A DNA stretch of 64,000 bases from Bacteroidota bacterium (GCA_016709725.1 JADJMG010000001.1:310001-374000); one strand, 5' to 3'. Positions 40,072 through 50,541 are shown, counted from the stretch's first letter. Numbers and translations: made by a program. The notes: generated by a model from the letters alone, not told the origin.

Positions 40072-43000
40072 TTATGAATGATGATTTTTTACTGGCTCTT
40101 CCGTACGATTCCAAACTTTCGTTTGATAGAATACAGAAGGACGTGTTCCCACAGAAGCAAGCAAATGATAACTACGCTCGTCTTTGAAGAGTTCACTTAT
40201 TTGAGAATTTGGATCATTGTAATCACCAAATACAATTGCATTCGTAGGACAACCTTGTGCGCATGCTGTTTTAATTTCACCATCTTTTGGACGACGACCT
40301 TCTTTCTTAGCATCTAAGCGACCATACTGAATACGTTGAATACACATTGAACATTTTTCCATGACTCCACGTGAACGAACGGTAACATCTGGATTTAAAA
40401 CCATCTTACCTAAACTATCATTCATGTTATAAGGGAACTGATCATTATCGCTATACTTAAACCAGTTGTAACGACGTACTTTATATGGACAGTTGTTTGC
40501 GCAATAACGAGTACCCACACAACGGTTGTAAGCCATCATATTTAATCCGTCAGAACTATGTGTTGTTGCTGCTACTGGACAAACTGTTTCACAAGGAGCG
40601 TGATTACAATGTTGACACATAACAGGCTGGAACATGATTTGTGGATTGTCTGATGCTGGCTTTTCCATTTCACCATACATATCCAATTTACCAAGTCCTT
40701 TATCTTCGGCATTTTCTTTTGTAGTATCACTGGTATAGTAACGATCGATACGGATCCAATGCATCTCACGAGCACGACCAATTTCATCCTTACCAACAAC
40801 AGGGACATTATTTTCAGCGTTACAAGCAATGACGCAAGCACCGCAACCGATACAACTATTTAAATCGATACCTAATCCCCAAGCGTGATTTAGACGATCA
40901 AAACCGGGTTCATCTTCTGTTTTCCATAAATCCAATTCTTCTGGAGTCTTTGGACCTTCTGGAGATGCGATTAACTCAGGAGCATTTCCAGCTTTAGGAT
41001 CTTTCAACCATGCTGCTAAACTTGTTTCCTTCACGATATCACGCCCCATCATGGTATGATGTGTTTGTGTTAACGCAAAAGTATAATCGTCTTCAACGGT
41101 TTTATTTACCGCAACGCCTGAAGCATAATATTTCTGCACTCCACCCGTCATACTCACCAATGGATAAGCATTGAATCCAACATTATTTCCAGCCTTACCA
41201 CAATTTGTACGACCGTAACCTAACGCAACTGCAATGGTTTCATCAGACATTGCAGGTTGTAACAAGACAGGGCCTTTCACAGTTGAATTACCAACTTTCA
41301 CTTCAATCACGGTTCCTTGACGCCACCCCATCTTCTCTGCGTATGCAGGAAGTACAGCGAAATAATTATCCCAACAAACCTTGGTGATTGGATCTGGTAA
41401 CTCATGTAACCAAGGATTATTTCCTCCGGCTCCATTACCTAATCCTGCTTTTTCATAAATCGTTAATTCAATTCCAGCTGCGGGCTTTCCTAATAAATCA
41501 GCAGCAGCGGCAACGTTTCCTGTAAAAGATGTTGCGCCACCAATTACGAAAGAAGCTTCAAAAACTCCATCTCTTAAAGATTGATTCCAGAAAGCATCAA
41601 AAGAACTCATTCCATTTTGCATGGGGAATACAACTGCATTCCATGTGTTACGGATATAAGTATAATAATCAGCTACTGCACTTCCACTCCACTTCAACAA
41701 ACTTTCGCCAGCTTGACGTGTGTTAAATAAAGGACGAATGGTAGGTTGCATTAAACTGAAACTTCCTTTGTATGCTTCGGCATCGCCCCATGACTCGAGG
41801 TAATGATGATCAGGGCATACATAATCACATCCTTGCGCAGTTTCATCTTCACGATCGGATAATGAAATTTTCACAGGAACTTTAGCAAGTGTCGCTGCGA
41901 ATGCTTTTGGATTTGATGCAGTGTAAGCAGGATTTGTATTCCAGAAAATAACAGCGCCTACACTACCGTTATCCATATCGGATAAAAGTTGTGCATAAGC
42001 TGCATCATTACTATTCTTTAAATTACAAGTGCGATCTAAGTTAATCGTTGAGCCATAGTTTCCAAGAAGGAAATTGATAGCGTTCACCATTACTTGTTCG
42101 TTCGGATCATTGGATCCACTCATCACCACCGACTTTCCTTTTGCTGCCACTAGTTCCTTTGCAATACCATCTAAAGACTTATCTAAAGGAGTCGCAGTTG
42201 CATTTACGGAGGTGCCACCTGTTAGTGCCGCTACTTTATTGTATAAAGATGCGATAACAGCAGATTGTTGGCTTGGTTTTATTTTGTGACGTTGGTCGGC
42301 ATTGGCACCTGAAAGAGAAAGCATACTTTCAAATTGGTGATGCTTTGACAACGTTCTTTTTCCTTTACGAAGTTTACGAGTTTCACCATACTGACGAGCG
42401 AACTCGATAGGTGATAACCAGTTTTGTAAGAAGTCGGCGTTAAAACTAACAATCACTTCTGCCTTATCAATACTATAAGATGGAATCACGGATTTTCCGA
42501 ATGAAAGTTCGTTTCCTTTTAACATTCCATAATAAGAAACCGCATCATACACTACATGAGAAGCGGTTGGATACTTTGCAATAAAATCGCTCAATGCTCT
42601 TTTGCCTGATGGGCTATACATTGAACTTGTAACGACTGCAATCTTCTTTCCTGCAGCTGCCTGCTCCGTTAATTTAGCGGTGATTTCTGCATCGATGGTA
42701 TTCCACTCCGTACGTTTCTTCTTAGCCATTGGCTGTTGAAGACGTGCGTTATCATACAAACTCAAAACAGATGCTTGAACCCGAGCATTCGTTGCACCTT
42801 TTGTAACAGAAGACATTTCATTTCCTTCTATTTTGATTGGACGACCTTCACGTGTTTTAATTAAAACACTGCAATAGTCAGAACCATCGGCAAAAGTAGA
42901 AGCATAATAATTGGGCACACCCAATGTGATTTCTTCAGGCTTCACTACATAAGGAATGGCCTTTTTAACGGGTGCATCACATGCAGCTAATGAAGCTGCA

Positions 43001-43179
43001 GCCACACTAAAGCCTAAGAACTTTAAGAAATCTCTACGTGAAGTAGAAGAATCACTTTCTGCTTTCTTTTGTAATGATTCATTCAGCGGAAGGTGCTCGA
43101 AGAATTCATTATTGCGAAGTCTTACAAATTCAGGATCATTGTTGAGTTCATCAACACCTTTCCAATATCGTTTTTCCAT
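40072..43179 (-). CDS. actB: Alternative complex III subunit ActB (molybdopterin-like/iron-sulfur fusion)
   Basis: A fusion of a molybdopterin-oxidoreductase-like domain that lacks the cofactor in this family (about 80-740) and a ferredoxin-like domain (about 755-1000). The N-terminus has a twin-arginine motif SRRDFLKF (47-54), a hydrophobic stretch and a lipobox-like LAAC with Cys at 67, so Tat export and lipid anchoring are likely. The iron-sulfur ligands are seen in CIGCGACVIAC, CQHCNHAPCETVCP, CVGTRYCANNCP and CSMCIQR/CAQGCP. It passes electrons from ActC to the haems of ActA/E. The 1035-residue length is normal. Confidence 0.95.
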   Translation of the reverse strand: MEKRYWKGVDELNNDPEFVRLRNNEFFEHLPLNESLQKKAESDSSTSRRDFLKFLGFSVAAASLAACDAPVKKAIPYVVKPEEITLGVPNYYASTFADGSDYCSVLIKTREGRPIKIEGNEMSSVTKGATNARVQASVLSLYDNARLQQPMAKKKRTEWNTIDAEITAKLTEQAAAGKKIAVVTSSMYSPSGKRALSDFIAKYPTASHVVYDAVSYYGMLKGNELSFGKSVIPSYSIDKAEVIVSFNADFLQNWLSPIEFARQYGETRKLRKGKRTLSKHHQFESMLSLSGANADQRHKIKPSQQSAVIASLYNKVAALTGGTSVNATATPLDKSLDGIAKELVAAKGKSVVMSGSNDPNEQVMVNAINFLLGNYGSTINLDRTCNLKNSNDAAYAQLLSDMDNGSVGAVIFWNTNPAYTASNPKAFAATLAKVPVKISLSDREDETAQGCDYVCPDHHYLESWGDAEAYKGSFSLMQPTIRPLFNTRQAGESLLKWSGSAVADYYTYIRNTWNAVVFPMQNGMSSFDAFWNQSLRDGVFEASFVIGGATSFTGNVAAAADLLGKPAAGIELTIYEKAGLGNGAGGNNPWLHELPDPITKVCWDNYFAVLPAYAEKMGWRQGTVIEVKVGNSTVKGPVLLQPAMSDETIAVALGYGRTNCGKAGNNVGFNAYPLVSMTGGVQKYYASGVAVNKTVEDDYTFALTQTHHTMMGRDIVKETSLAAWLKDPKAGNAPELIASPEGPKTPEELDLWKTEDEPGFDRLNHAWGLGIDLNSCIGCGACVIACNAENNVPVVGKDEIGRAREMHWIRIDRYYTSDTTKENAEDKGLGKLDMYGEMEKPASDNPQIMFQPVMCQHCNHAPCETVCPVAATTHSSDGLNMMAYNRCVGTRYCANNCPYKVRRYNWFKYSDNDQFPYNMNDSLGKMVLNPDVTVRSRGVMEKCSMCIQRIQYGRLDAKKEGRRPKDGEIKTACAQGCPTNAIVFGDYNDPNSQISELFKDERSYHLLASVGTRPSVFYQTKVWNRTEEPVKNHHS

Positions 43180-43252
43180 AACGGTCTTGGTGATTATACC
43201 AGGGTTATATATTCAACTCACCACTTGGTGATGTTGTTTATTGATTCAATTA

Positions 43253-44488
43253 TTAATAATGACAACGAGCACATTCTGTTCCGCCAAGTTTTTCAACTGT
43301 TAGCTTCGCATCAGGACCGTATTTAGCTTTATATTTTTCGTGTATTTCAGAGTAGTATCCGTTCCCTTCCATTTTTACTGGAGTGTCGCGATGACATTGG
43401 ATACACCATCCCATGGTTAAGGGAGAGAATTGTTTCATTACTTCCATTTCTCCAACAGGTCCGTGGCAAGTTTCACAAGCTACTCCACCTACTGTCACGT
43501 GTTGACTGTGATTGAAGTATGCTAATTCAGGTAGATTATGTACACGAATCCATTTGATCGGTTTCGTTTTACCAGTATACTGCTGTGCATCTACATCCCA
43601 ACCTATGGCTTCATAAATCTTTGAGATTTCTTCGGTACCATATTTAGGACCTTTCTTCACGTACTTATGACAATTCATACAAAGATTAGGTGAAGGGATT
43701 CCTGCATTCTTAGATTTCTCAGCACCTGAGTGACAATAGCGACAATCAATTTTATTTTGCGTTACGTGCAGTTGATGTGAAAACTTGATCGGTTGATCAG
43801 GTGCATAATTCTGATTAACTCCAATTCCAGCTAAGGCATTCCAACCTGCCACGGATCCAACTACAGAAACTGCTATAAATAGAAACGCAATTAATTTTTT
43901 ATTACCACGGATCCATACTTTTAGTCCTGCTTTACCCGTTAATTTTTCTGGCTCGGGAATTCCATTACGGTCATTGATGACTCTTTGAAGTCCTTTCTGA
44001 ACTCGATTTAGAATTACAAAAAGAATGATGAGGGTAAGTAAAACTAAAATCAATGTTAACGATGAACCCCCTTCTTTCGCATCGCTACCTGCAGCTACCT
44101 GAGGAGTTGGGGCAACTGCTGGAGCTGCTTCACTTTCAGTTTTGATGTATCCAATAATACTTTTAATCTCATCATCTGATAGATTAAAAGAGGTCATGGC
44201 TACCTTATTAAATTGCTCATACACCTTTACGGCTTGAGGGTCTCCTGCTTTAACCAAAGCTTGAGAATTCCTAATCCATTTGATCAACCAGTCTTCTTTG
44301 TACTTTGTGTGTACATTTTTCAAACCCGGACCAACGACAACATCTTCACCTACTACGTGACAAGCTGTACAATTGGCTTTGAACAAGGCTTCCCCATTTG
44401 GCTGGGCCTGTGTTGAAGTTTGGAAGATTACGATCAGGGATAGTGCTAACGCATTAATTGTCAGAATCCTGTATACGTAACGTAGCAT
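43253..44488 (-). CDS. actA: Alternative complex III subunit ActA, multihaem cytochrome c
   Basis: First gene of the operon. A signal peptide (1-28) is followed by a cytochrome c domain with CTACH at 40-44. Then come an Ala/Pro linker, a membrane helix (143-161), a second one (198-214), and a pentahaem part with CXXCH at 249, 270, 338, 362 and 406. The last motif ends the protein (CARCHY). Six haems in total fit a Bacteroidota ActA with an extra N-terminal haem domain, probably for docking to the oxidase. A TAAATTTG -7 element lies 78 nt upstream. Confidence 0.95.
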   Translation of the reverse strand: MLRYVYRILTINALALSLIVIFQTSTQAQPNGEALFKANCTACHVVGEDVVVGPGLKNVHTKYKEDWLIKWIRNSQALVKAGDPQAVKVYEQFNKVAMTSFNLSDDEIKSIIGYIKTESEAAPAVAPTPQVAAGSDAKEGGSSLTLILVLLTLIILFVILNRVQKGLQRVINDRNGIPEPEKLTGKAGLKVWIRGNKKLIAFLFIAVSVVGSVAGWNALAGIGVNQNYAPDQPIKFSHQLHVTQNKIDCRYCHSGAEKSKNAGIPSPNLCMNCHKYVKKGPKYGTEEISKIYEAIGWDVDAQQYTGKTKPIKWIRVHNLPELAYFNHSQHVTVGGVACETCHGPVGEMEVMKQFSPLTMGWCIQCHRDTPVKMEGNGYYSEIHEKYKAKYGPDAKLTVEKLGGTECARCHY

Positions 44489-44566
44489 ATGCTCGAAATA
44501 ATTTTAAGTTAATTTATTGAAATATTTTTACCGATAAGTGACAATACCGTGTATTTTTCCAAGCGC

Positions 44567-44574
44567 CAAATTTA
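44567..44574 (-). promoter_or_regulatory. -7 element of the actABCDEF-coxBA operon
   Basis: TAAATTTG on the minus strand matches TAnnTTTG. A TTG at 44590-44592 lies 15 nt further, shorter than the usual 19. The remaining gap up to 44913 shows only AT-rich sequence and a weak CTAAACA/TGTTTAG hairpin near 44704. Confidence 0.4.
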
Positions 44575-44901
44575 GTGGAAACTATTATTCAACCGTTTTT
44601 TTAGAGTAAAAAAAGAAGTTATTTGTATGCATTCTAATTAAGCATCGAAAAATCAACGGATTAGTTTGACTACCACCACTAAATGAAAATAAAATTGGAA
44701 AGCCTAAACACTGAAACTGTTTAGAGGAAATAATTTAATGCTATGAATCAAGTGTTTGCAATTTATTATCTTCAAAAATGTTAATAAATTTCTGAGGTTG
44801 AAAGCGCATTTTTTCTAAAACGATTTACTCTTCACTAAATATATTTCTATCTATTTGATTTATATTAATTTAAGCAAAATAAACTTCTAAATCAAAATTA
44901 C

Positions 44902-44909
44902 GATCTTTG
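44902..44909 (+). promoter_or_regulatory. -7-like element for the SPOR gene
   Basis: GATCTTTG differs from TAnnTTTG at the first base and stands 4 nt before the ATG at 44914. Confidence 0.35.
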
Positions 44910-44913
44910 CCAA

Positions 44914-45285
44914 ATGCGTTTATTCATTCTACTCATGCTTGCGATACCTTGCTTTTCCCAAGCTCAAAAATTGAACAATGATAGTTTAGCTATCATCTTA
45001 ACGCAGCGTCATAAAAAGGTAAACGCAACCAAAATGACGATGCCAGGGTATCGGATCCAAATCTATTTTGGAAATGAGCGAATCAATGCTCAAGAAATAA
45101 AAAGCAGTTTTTTACAAAATCATCCAAAAATTGCTGCGTACATGGTTTATCATCAACCTAATTTCAAAGTTAGAGTAGGTGATTTTAGAACACGATTAGA
45201 GGCGGTTGGTTTTTTAAAGAAGATTGAATCCGAATTTAAAACCTCCTTTATTGTACCTGATGATGTAAAGTTGCCTGATTTGTAA
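44914..45285 (+). CDS. Secreted SPOR-domain protein
   Basis: A 123-residue protein with a signal peptide (1-18, cleavage after SQA). The rest is a SPOR-like fold: GYRIQIYFGNERI opens the first strand and PNFKVRVGDFRTRLEA is the typical second half. SPOR domains bind peptidoglycan stripped of side chains, often at division sites; here the protein would be periplasmic. The start lies 4 nt after a promoter-like element. Confidence 0.85.
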   Translation: MRLFILLMLAIPCFSQAQKLNNDSLAIILTQRHKKVNATKMTMPGYRIQIYFGNERINAQEIKSSFLQNHPKIAAYMVYHQPNFKVRVGDFRTRLEAVGFLKKIESEFKTSFIVPDDVKLPDL

Positions 45286-45395
45286 AAACCAGTCTATTTT
45301 CAAATTATTTTCACTTTAGATTGAATATAGCCTTATAAACAGGTATTTAGTTGAAAACAAATTTGAGAGGGGAATAAGGACAATTCCCTTACCGA

Positions 45396-45403
45396 TACAT
45401 TTG
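45396..45403 (+). promoter_or_regulatory. -7 element for the T9SS protein gene
   Basis: TACATTTG matches TAnnTTTG, 22 nt before the ATG at 45426. Confidence 0.45.
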
Positions 45404-45425
45404 AAACATCTAAAAAAATGTTCAA

Positions 45426-47087
45426 ATGAAAAAGGCTTTCAATCTGCTTCTCTTCTTACTTCCTATTTCAACATGTTTGATGGGTCAAGTAGGATGGAAA
45501 TTTTCTACTTCAGATAATTCGATTTTAAAACGAAATCATATAGAGAGTTTATCTAACGGTTCCTTTTTCCGTTTAAGCACTGCGGATACTTTATCGCCAA
45601 GTTGTTATTCGCTCACCTTAATCGATTCTAGCGGTACTACGCTGAATCAAATTGAACTTTGCATTGCAGATAGTAATCCTAAAGTAATAGCATTTACCCT
45701 CGATACCATCACCCAACGGTTGTGTGTTACCGAACAATCAGAAAGTAGCAGTGCATATTATATGCATCTAAAAGTTTTTGATTTTAATTTGAATTCGATG
45801 GATTCACTCACCTGGGGTGTTACGAAGTCCAGTAGTTTAGGAGTTGATGTTTTTGCAGGAGGAATTGATACTGCCAACAACAAATTCATTGTCTATCGAT
45901 CAAAGGATATGTTTGATCAAATGTGGAATAGGAGTATTTGCAGAAAAAACGCAGCGGGAGTGATCAAAAATAATAGTGTAAAAATTGGCCAAGCTGCTAA
46001 TGATGGATTTTACATTAACGAGGTTGTAATCTCACCCACGGGAAATATTTACATTGCAGGAACTAGAAAAGAAAGTTTATATGGAAACTACTTTTATTTA
46101 GAAAGAGTAAATGCAAACTTCACCACCATTTTTGAAGTGAAAGATCAATATGTGTTAAATAGTATTGAGAATAACCATGTCTCTTCCATCCATCTTTCCA
46201 ATGCCACAGCGAACAGTCCCATCATTGTAGGCGGAACCATGTTTGGATTAGCTCCTGGTGATACCGTTTATCGTTGTCATGGTGTTATTCGTACTTACTC
46301 CGCAAATGGGATGATGAGATGGAACTTCCAAAACTATGAAGTGCGAGACTACAAAAAAGTAATGGCGCGTCATACTTATGTTTATGCAGCTGGTACAAAT
46401 AACAAATTTGCATCGGGATTAGACACCAAGATTTCTCGATTGTTTCTTAAAGATGGTGTGGTAGATTGGCATCGCTACTATGGTAATAAGTCAACGCCTC
46501 TTTGCCTGCAAGTGGAAGCCGACAAATCCTTACTCATTGGCGGAGAAAAGCAATCTAACGTTACTTTACCGAGTGGGAGTATTTTAACGATTCGTTCGTT
46601 TATGCTTTTACGTTATAGTAAAACAGGAAAACGTTTATACGACTATGATCATTCATGGGATGTATCGAATGAAACCAGTTCGATTCAAGGCGCCATTACT
46701 GATATTGCAACTGGATACAACCAGTACTACTATATAGCAGGAACAAATCGAATTGTAAAAAACATAAGCGGTACAAACACAACTTTTGATAGTACGACTG
46801 TAATACAATTTACAAATGGCTCCATGCGTACTGGAGAATATATTGCCACCGAAGTTACTTTAAACCTGAGACCCAATCCCGCGAAGAGTTCTATCCTTTT
46901 CACTTGTGAAAATCAAGTGACAGACTTAGTCATATACAGTATGGCCGGACAAAAAATGAAGACGGAAAGTATTAATCAAGAGGGAATAAATTACTCTTGT
47001 GATATTCAACATTTAAGTCCAGGTACTTATGTCTTAAGAGTAATGGCAAATAAAACTTGGTATACTTCAAAGTTTATAAAAGAGTAG
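45426..47087 (+). CDS. T9SS-secreted protein of unknown function
   Basis: The 553 residues begin with a signal peptide (1-20, cleavage near LMGQ). The middle is beta-rich with repeated blade-like segments (for example GNIYIAGTRKES, YVYAAGTNNKF, QYYYIAGTNRI), suggesting a propeller. The end (about 475-553) is a type A T9SS sorting domain with RPNPAKSSILF and LSPGTYVLRV. It is therefore likely to be surface-attached or released. No catalytic motif is visible. Confidence 0.8.
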   Translation: MKKAFNLLLFLLPISTCLMGQVGWKFSTSDNSILKRNHIESLSNGSFFRLSTADTLSPSCYSLTLIDSSGTTLNQIELCIADSNPKVIAFTLDTITQRLCVTEQSESSSAYYMHLKVFDFNLNSMDSLTWGVTKSSSLGVDVFAGGIDTANNKFIVYRSKDMFDQMWNRSICRKNAAGVIKNNSVKIGQAANDGFYINEVVISPTGNIYIAGTRKESLYGNYFYLERVNANFTTIFEVKDQYVLNSIENNHVSSIHLSNATANSPIIVGGTMFGLAPGDTVYRCHGVIRTYSANGMMRWNFQNYEVRDYKKVMARHTYVYAAGTNNKFASGLDTKISRLFLKDGVVDWHRYYGNKSTPLCLQVEADKSLLIGGEKQSNVTLPSGSILTIRSFMLLRYSKTGKRLYDYDHSWDVSNETSSIQGAITDIATGYNQYYYIAGTNRIVKNISGTNTTFDSTTVIQFTNGSMRTGEYIATEVTLNLRPNPAKSSILFTCENQVTDLVIYSMAGQKMKTESINQEGINYSCDIQHLSPGTYVLRVMANKTWYTSKFIKE

Positions 47088-47373
47088 TGCATTCGTCTTT
47101 GAACTATTTTAATTGAGGTTGATTATTAGAAAAGAATAGTCTTCGTTTCCCGATTAAAGTTACGCAATCTTTTTCTTGATTGGAATAATCCTTTCTACCT
47201 CCCCCTATTTCCTGGTGAATTCTCTTCTAACGTGATGGTAACTGGGTATTTATTTGAAATTTAATTTTTGATTTCCAACACTTTACATTTTTTGTTTAAT
47301 TATATTACAAATAAGTTAAACAAAACTAATTCGTGTGATGTTCTGGATGTATTAACATTTCAAACCTATCAAA

Positions 47374-49764
47374 ATGAAAACACCAAAAACACTATTTACG
47401 CTATTACTATCATTCGGTATGGTAGCGGAAAGTTTTGCTCAGGCTGAACTTCAAGTAATCCACAACAGTGCAGATCCAGCCGCTTCGACGGTGGATATTT
47501 ACATCAACGGTAGTCTTACCTTAAATGACTTTGCTTTTAGAGAAGCAACACCTTATTTACAAGTACCCTCTGGTGTCCAATTGGATATTGGCGTTGCACC
47601 TGGCAATAGCACAAGTGCAAATGATACTTTAGTTAACATACCTGTTACTTTAGTTCAAAACCAACGCTATGTTGCCATTGCATCCGGAGTATTAAATCCA
47701 GGTTCATTTACTTCAAACCCCAATGCTGTCTCAACTGGATTTCAATTAATCATTTCCGATAATATGAGAATTGCCTCATTAAATCCAGGAGAAGTTGACT
47801 TAAAAGTTTTACATGGCTGTACGGATGCGCCAACTGTAGATGTTTTAGCGCAGGGCGTGGCTACCCTAGTGGATGATGCCACTTACACTGATTTCACTCC
47901 TTACATTAGTGTACCAGCAGGCGACTATTTATTGGATGTAACACCAGGAAACAATAACAGTATTGTTGTAGCCACATTCTCTGCAGAACTAAACGGATTA
48001 GGCGGAGGTGCCGCTGTTGTATTTGCCTCTGGCTTTCTAGATGCGAATCAAAACCCAAATGCTGAGTTTGGATTATTTGCGGCTTTACCTAACGGTACTG
48101 TAGTAACGTTAAATAAAGTTGGCACAGCTAGGTTGCAGGTGATACATAATGCAGCGGATCCAGCTGCAGCAACAGTTGATATTTATGCTAATGGAAATTT
48201 ACTCCTTGACAATTTTAATTTTAGAGAGGCCACACCATTTATTGATGTAAACAGTGGTCAAACTTTGAATATTGGAATTGCGCCAGGTTCAAGTACAGGA
48301 ATTAATGATACCCTTGTCAATATTCCGGTTGTTCTGAATGATGGAGAAACCTATGTTGCTGTAGCAAATGGAGTACTAAGTCCAGCATCATTCGCAGCAA
48401 ATCCTGAAGGGATTAACACAGCATTTCAACTGTTATTATTCTCAGGAATGCAGGAAGTTGGCTTGAACGGAACGGATGTCGATGTAGCGGTATTGCATGG
48501 AGCAACGGATGCTCCTGCGGTAGATGTATTCGCCAGAAACGTAGCACAATTAATTGATAGTATTACTTACACAGAATTAAATGGATACATCAATGTTCCT
48601 GCGGCTGATTACTTATTGGATATTACTCCATCGGGAGGAACGCCAATTATTGCAACCTACCTCGCACCATTGAGTGGATTATCGGGTGGCGCTGCAGTAG
48701 TATTTGCTTCCGGATTTTTAGATCCGAGTGTGAATCAAAATGGCGCAGCATTTGGACTTTTCGCAGCACTAGCTGACGGTACAGTGATTGAATTGAATGA
48801 TACTTCTAATTCTAGATTACAAGTAATTCACAACTGTGCAGATCCTGCAGCCAATCAAGTAGACGTTTATGTAAATGGCGCTTTATTACTAAATGATTTT
48901 GCTTTTAGAACAGCAACTCCATACATTGATGTGCCTTCGAATGCAACCCTAAACATTGGCATTGCACCTGGAACAAGCACTTCTGCAAACGATACCTTGG
49001 TAAATATTCCAGTTGTGCTTGCGAACGGAGGCTCCTATTTGGCTGTTGCAAGTGGAGTACTTTCTCCAGCATCATTTGCAGTAAATCCTGATGGGCGACC
49101 AACTAATTTTCAACTTTTATTACAAGATCAGATGAGAGAATCATCTGAAGATGGAATCAATGTTGATTTCCGTGTACTACATGGATCTACAGATGCTCCA
49201 ACAGTTGATGTAGTCGCAGTAGGTGCTGGTGTTATTGTTGATAATGCTGCATACACAGACATCACTAATTACATCACAGTTCCGCCAGCTGCCTATACTT
49301 TACAAGTAACGGATGCGATAAACAACAGTGTTGTTGTTGCTCAATATTCAGCGAATCTAACTTCTTTGGGTGGCGGGGCAGCCGTAGTATTTGCTTCTGG
49401 ATTCTTAAACCCAGCCAACAACCAAAATGGAGAAGCCTTTGGTTTATATGCTGCCCTAGCCAATGGAACCGTAATTCCTTTCAGTCTTACAACAGGATTG
49501 AATAGTATCCAAAACAATTTTGTTCAAACGATTTATCCGAATCCAGTAAATGATCTAATGAATATCCAATTAAATTCTGATGTGATTGCCGAAGTAGCAA
49601 CAGTCATTGATGTCACAGGTAAAATTGTTTATTCCATGCCGATTTCAAATAGTAACACGACTTTCACAATCGATGTTAAAAATCTTAATGCAGGAACATA
49701 CTTCTTAAATGTTTCTTCGAACACTGGGGAGAAATCTGTACAACGATTCAATGTAATTAAATAA
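47374..49764 (+). CDS. T9SS-secreted protein with three double DUF4397 repeats
   Basis: A 796-residue protein with a signal peptide (1-23). Three units of about 225 residues follow, starting near 25, 251 and 478, each opening with LQVIHN(S/A/C)ADPAA. Every unit has two related DUF4397-like halves; the second half begins near V.VLHG.TDAP.VDV. The halves recall the DUF4397 beta-sandwich. The last 75 residues are a T9SS sorting domain (IYPNPVNDLMNIQL, LNAGTYFLNV). It has no predicted enzyme site and is a candidate adhesin or surface-layer protein. The 286-bp gap upstream shows no clear promoter. Confidence 0.85.
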   Translation: MKTPKTLFTLLLSFGMVAESFAQAELQVIHNSADPAASTVDIYINGSLTLNDFAFREATPYLQVPSGVQLDIGVAPGNSTSANDTLVNIPVTLVQNQRYVAIASGVLNPGSFTSNPNAVSTGFQLIISDNMRIASLNPGEVDLKVLHGCTDAPTVDVLAQGVATLVDDATYTDFTPYISVPAGDYLLDVTPGNNNSIVVATFSAELNGLGGGAAVVFASGFLDANQNPNAEFGLFAALPNGTVVTLNKVGTARLQVIHNAADPAAATVDIYANGNLLLDNFNFREATPFIDVNSGQTLNIGIAPGSSTGINDTLVNIPVVLNDGETYVAVANGVLSPASFAANPEGINTAFQLLLFSGMQEVGLNGTDVDVAVLHGATDAPAVDVFARNVAQLIDSITYTELNGYINVPAADYLLDITPSGGTPIIATYLAPLSGLSGGAAVVFASGFLDPSVNQNGAAFGLFAALADGTVIELNDTSNSRLQVIHNCADPAANQVDVYVNGALLLNDFAFRTATPYIDVPSNATLNIGIAPGTSTSANDTLVNIPVVLANGGSYLAVASGVLSPASFAVNPDGRPTNFQLLLQDQMRESSEDGINVDFRVLHGSTDAPTVDVVAVGAGVIVDNAAYTDITNYITVPPAAYTLQVTDAINNSVVVAQYSANLTSLGGGAAVVFASGFLNPANNQNGEAFGLYAALANGTVIPFSLTTGLNSIQNNFVQTIYPNPVNDLMNIQLNSDVIAEVATVIDVTGKIVYSMPISNSNTTFTIDVKNLNAGTYFLNVSSNTGEKSVQRFNVIK

Positions 49765-49782
49765 AAAGAGAAGCCAAAACAA

Positions 49783-50403
49783 TCAAATAAAAAACTCCGT
49801 CTTAATAAAGGCGGATGGCATATGCACCTGAGGGCGTATAATTCCATCATGCAAATCATATACCCATCCATGTAAATGTGGCCCTTTTTCATGAATCCAT
49901 GACTTTTGAATGATGGATGTTTTTGCAAGATTCATGACTTGCTCCACTACATTCAATTCGATAAGTCGATTCAATTTAAGATCATTTTCCTTGAGTATCT
50001 CTATTTCATCTTGATGATAGCGATAAACATCTTTAATATTACGCAGCCACTTATTGATAAGCCCCATGCTATTATTCGTCATAGCGGCCTTTACTCCTCC
50101 ACAGCCATAATGTCCGCAGACGATGATATGCTTCACTTTTAATACCTCAACCGCATACTGCAAAACACTAAGCATATTGAGATCGGTATGCACCACCATG
50201 TTGGCAATGTTTCGATGGATAAAAATTTCTCCAGGTCTAGTTTGCGTAATTACATCGGGAGGAACTCGACTATCAGAACAGCCGATCCACAAAAATTCAG
50301 GATGTTGCACGTTTAATAACTTACTAAAAAAATCGGGTTCGTTTTCCATCATTTTTTTAGACCAAGATTTATTATCCTGCAATAAGCGACTAAGTGTATT
50401 CAT
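49783..50403 (-). CDS. Beta-class carbonic anhydrase
   Basis: Interconverts CO2 and bicarbonate. The zinc ligands C42, H98 and C101 and the D44/R46 pair are all present (CSDSRVP, HYGCGG). The 206-residue length matches plant-type beta carbonic anhydrases. It is probably cytoplasmic, as no signal peptide is seen. It is convergent with the DUF4397 gene (18 nt apart). A TATATTTG -7 element lies 61 nt upstream of the start. Confidence 0.95.
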   Translation of the reverse strand: MNTLSRLLQDNKSWSKKMMENEPDFFSKLLNVQHPEFLWIGCSDSRVPPDVITQTRPGEIFIHRNIANMVVHTDLNMLSVLQYAVEVLKVKHIIVCGHYGCGGVKAAMTNNSMGLINKWLRNIKDVYRYHQDEIEILKENDLKLNRLIELNVVEQVMNLAKTSIIQKSWIHEKGPHLHGWVYDLHDGIIRPQVHMPSAFIKTEFFI

Positions 50404-50464
50404 TCTTCACCTTTATTTTAATGTTATTCTAATTTTGCAAAAAATGAAATCAATTTCATTTGCT

Positions 50465-50472
50465 CAAATATA
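50465..50472 (-). promoter_or_regulatory. -7 element for the carbonic anhydrase gene
   Basis: TATATTTG on the minus strand, predicting a leader of about 57 nt. Confidence 0.4.
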
Positions 50473-50509
50473 TGTAAAACAGTGAGGGAAATGTTAGAAT
50501 TCAATCTAC

Positions 50510-50541
50510 AAAAAAGCCCCATCTTTCGAAAAAGATGAGGC
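50510..50541 (-). terminator. Terminator of the S46 peptidase gene
   Basis: On the minus strand an 11-bp stem (GCCTCATCTTT paired with AAAGATGGGGC, one G-U) with a TTCG loop is followed by six T. It lies about 40 nt past the stop at 50583. Confidence 0.85.
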
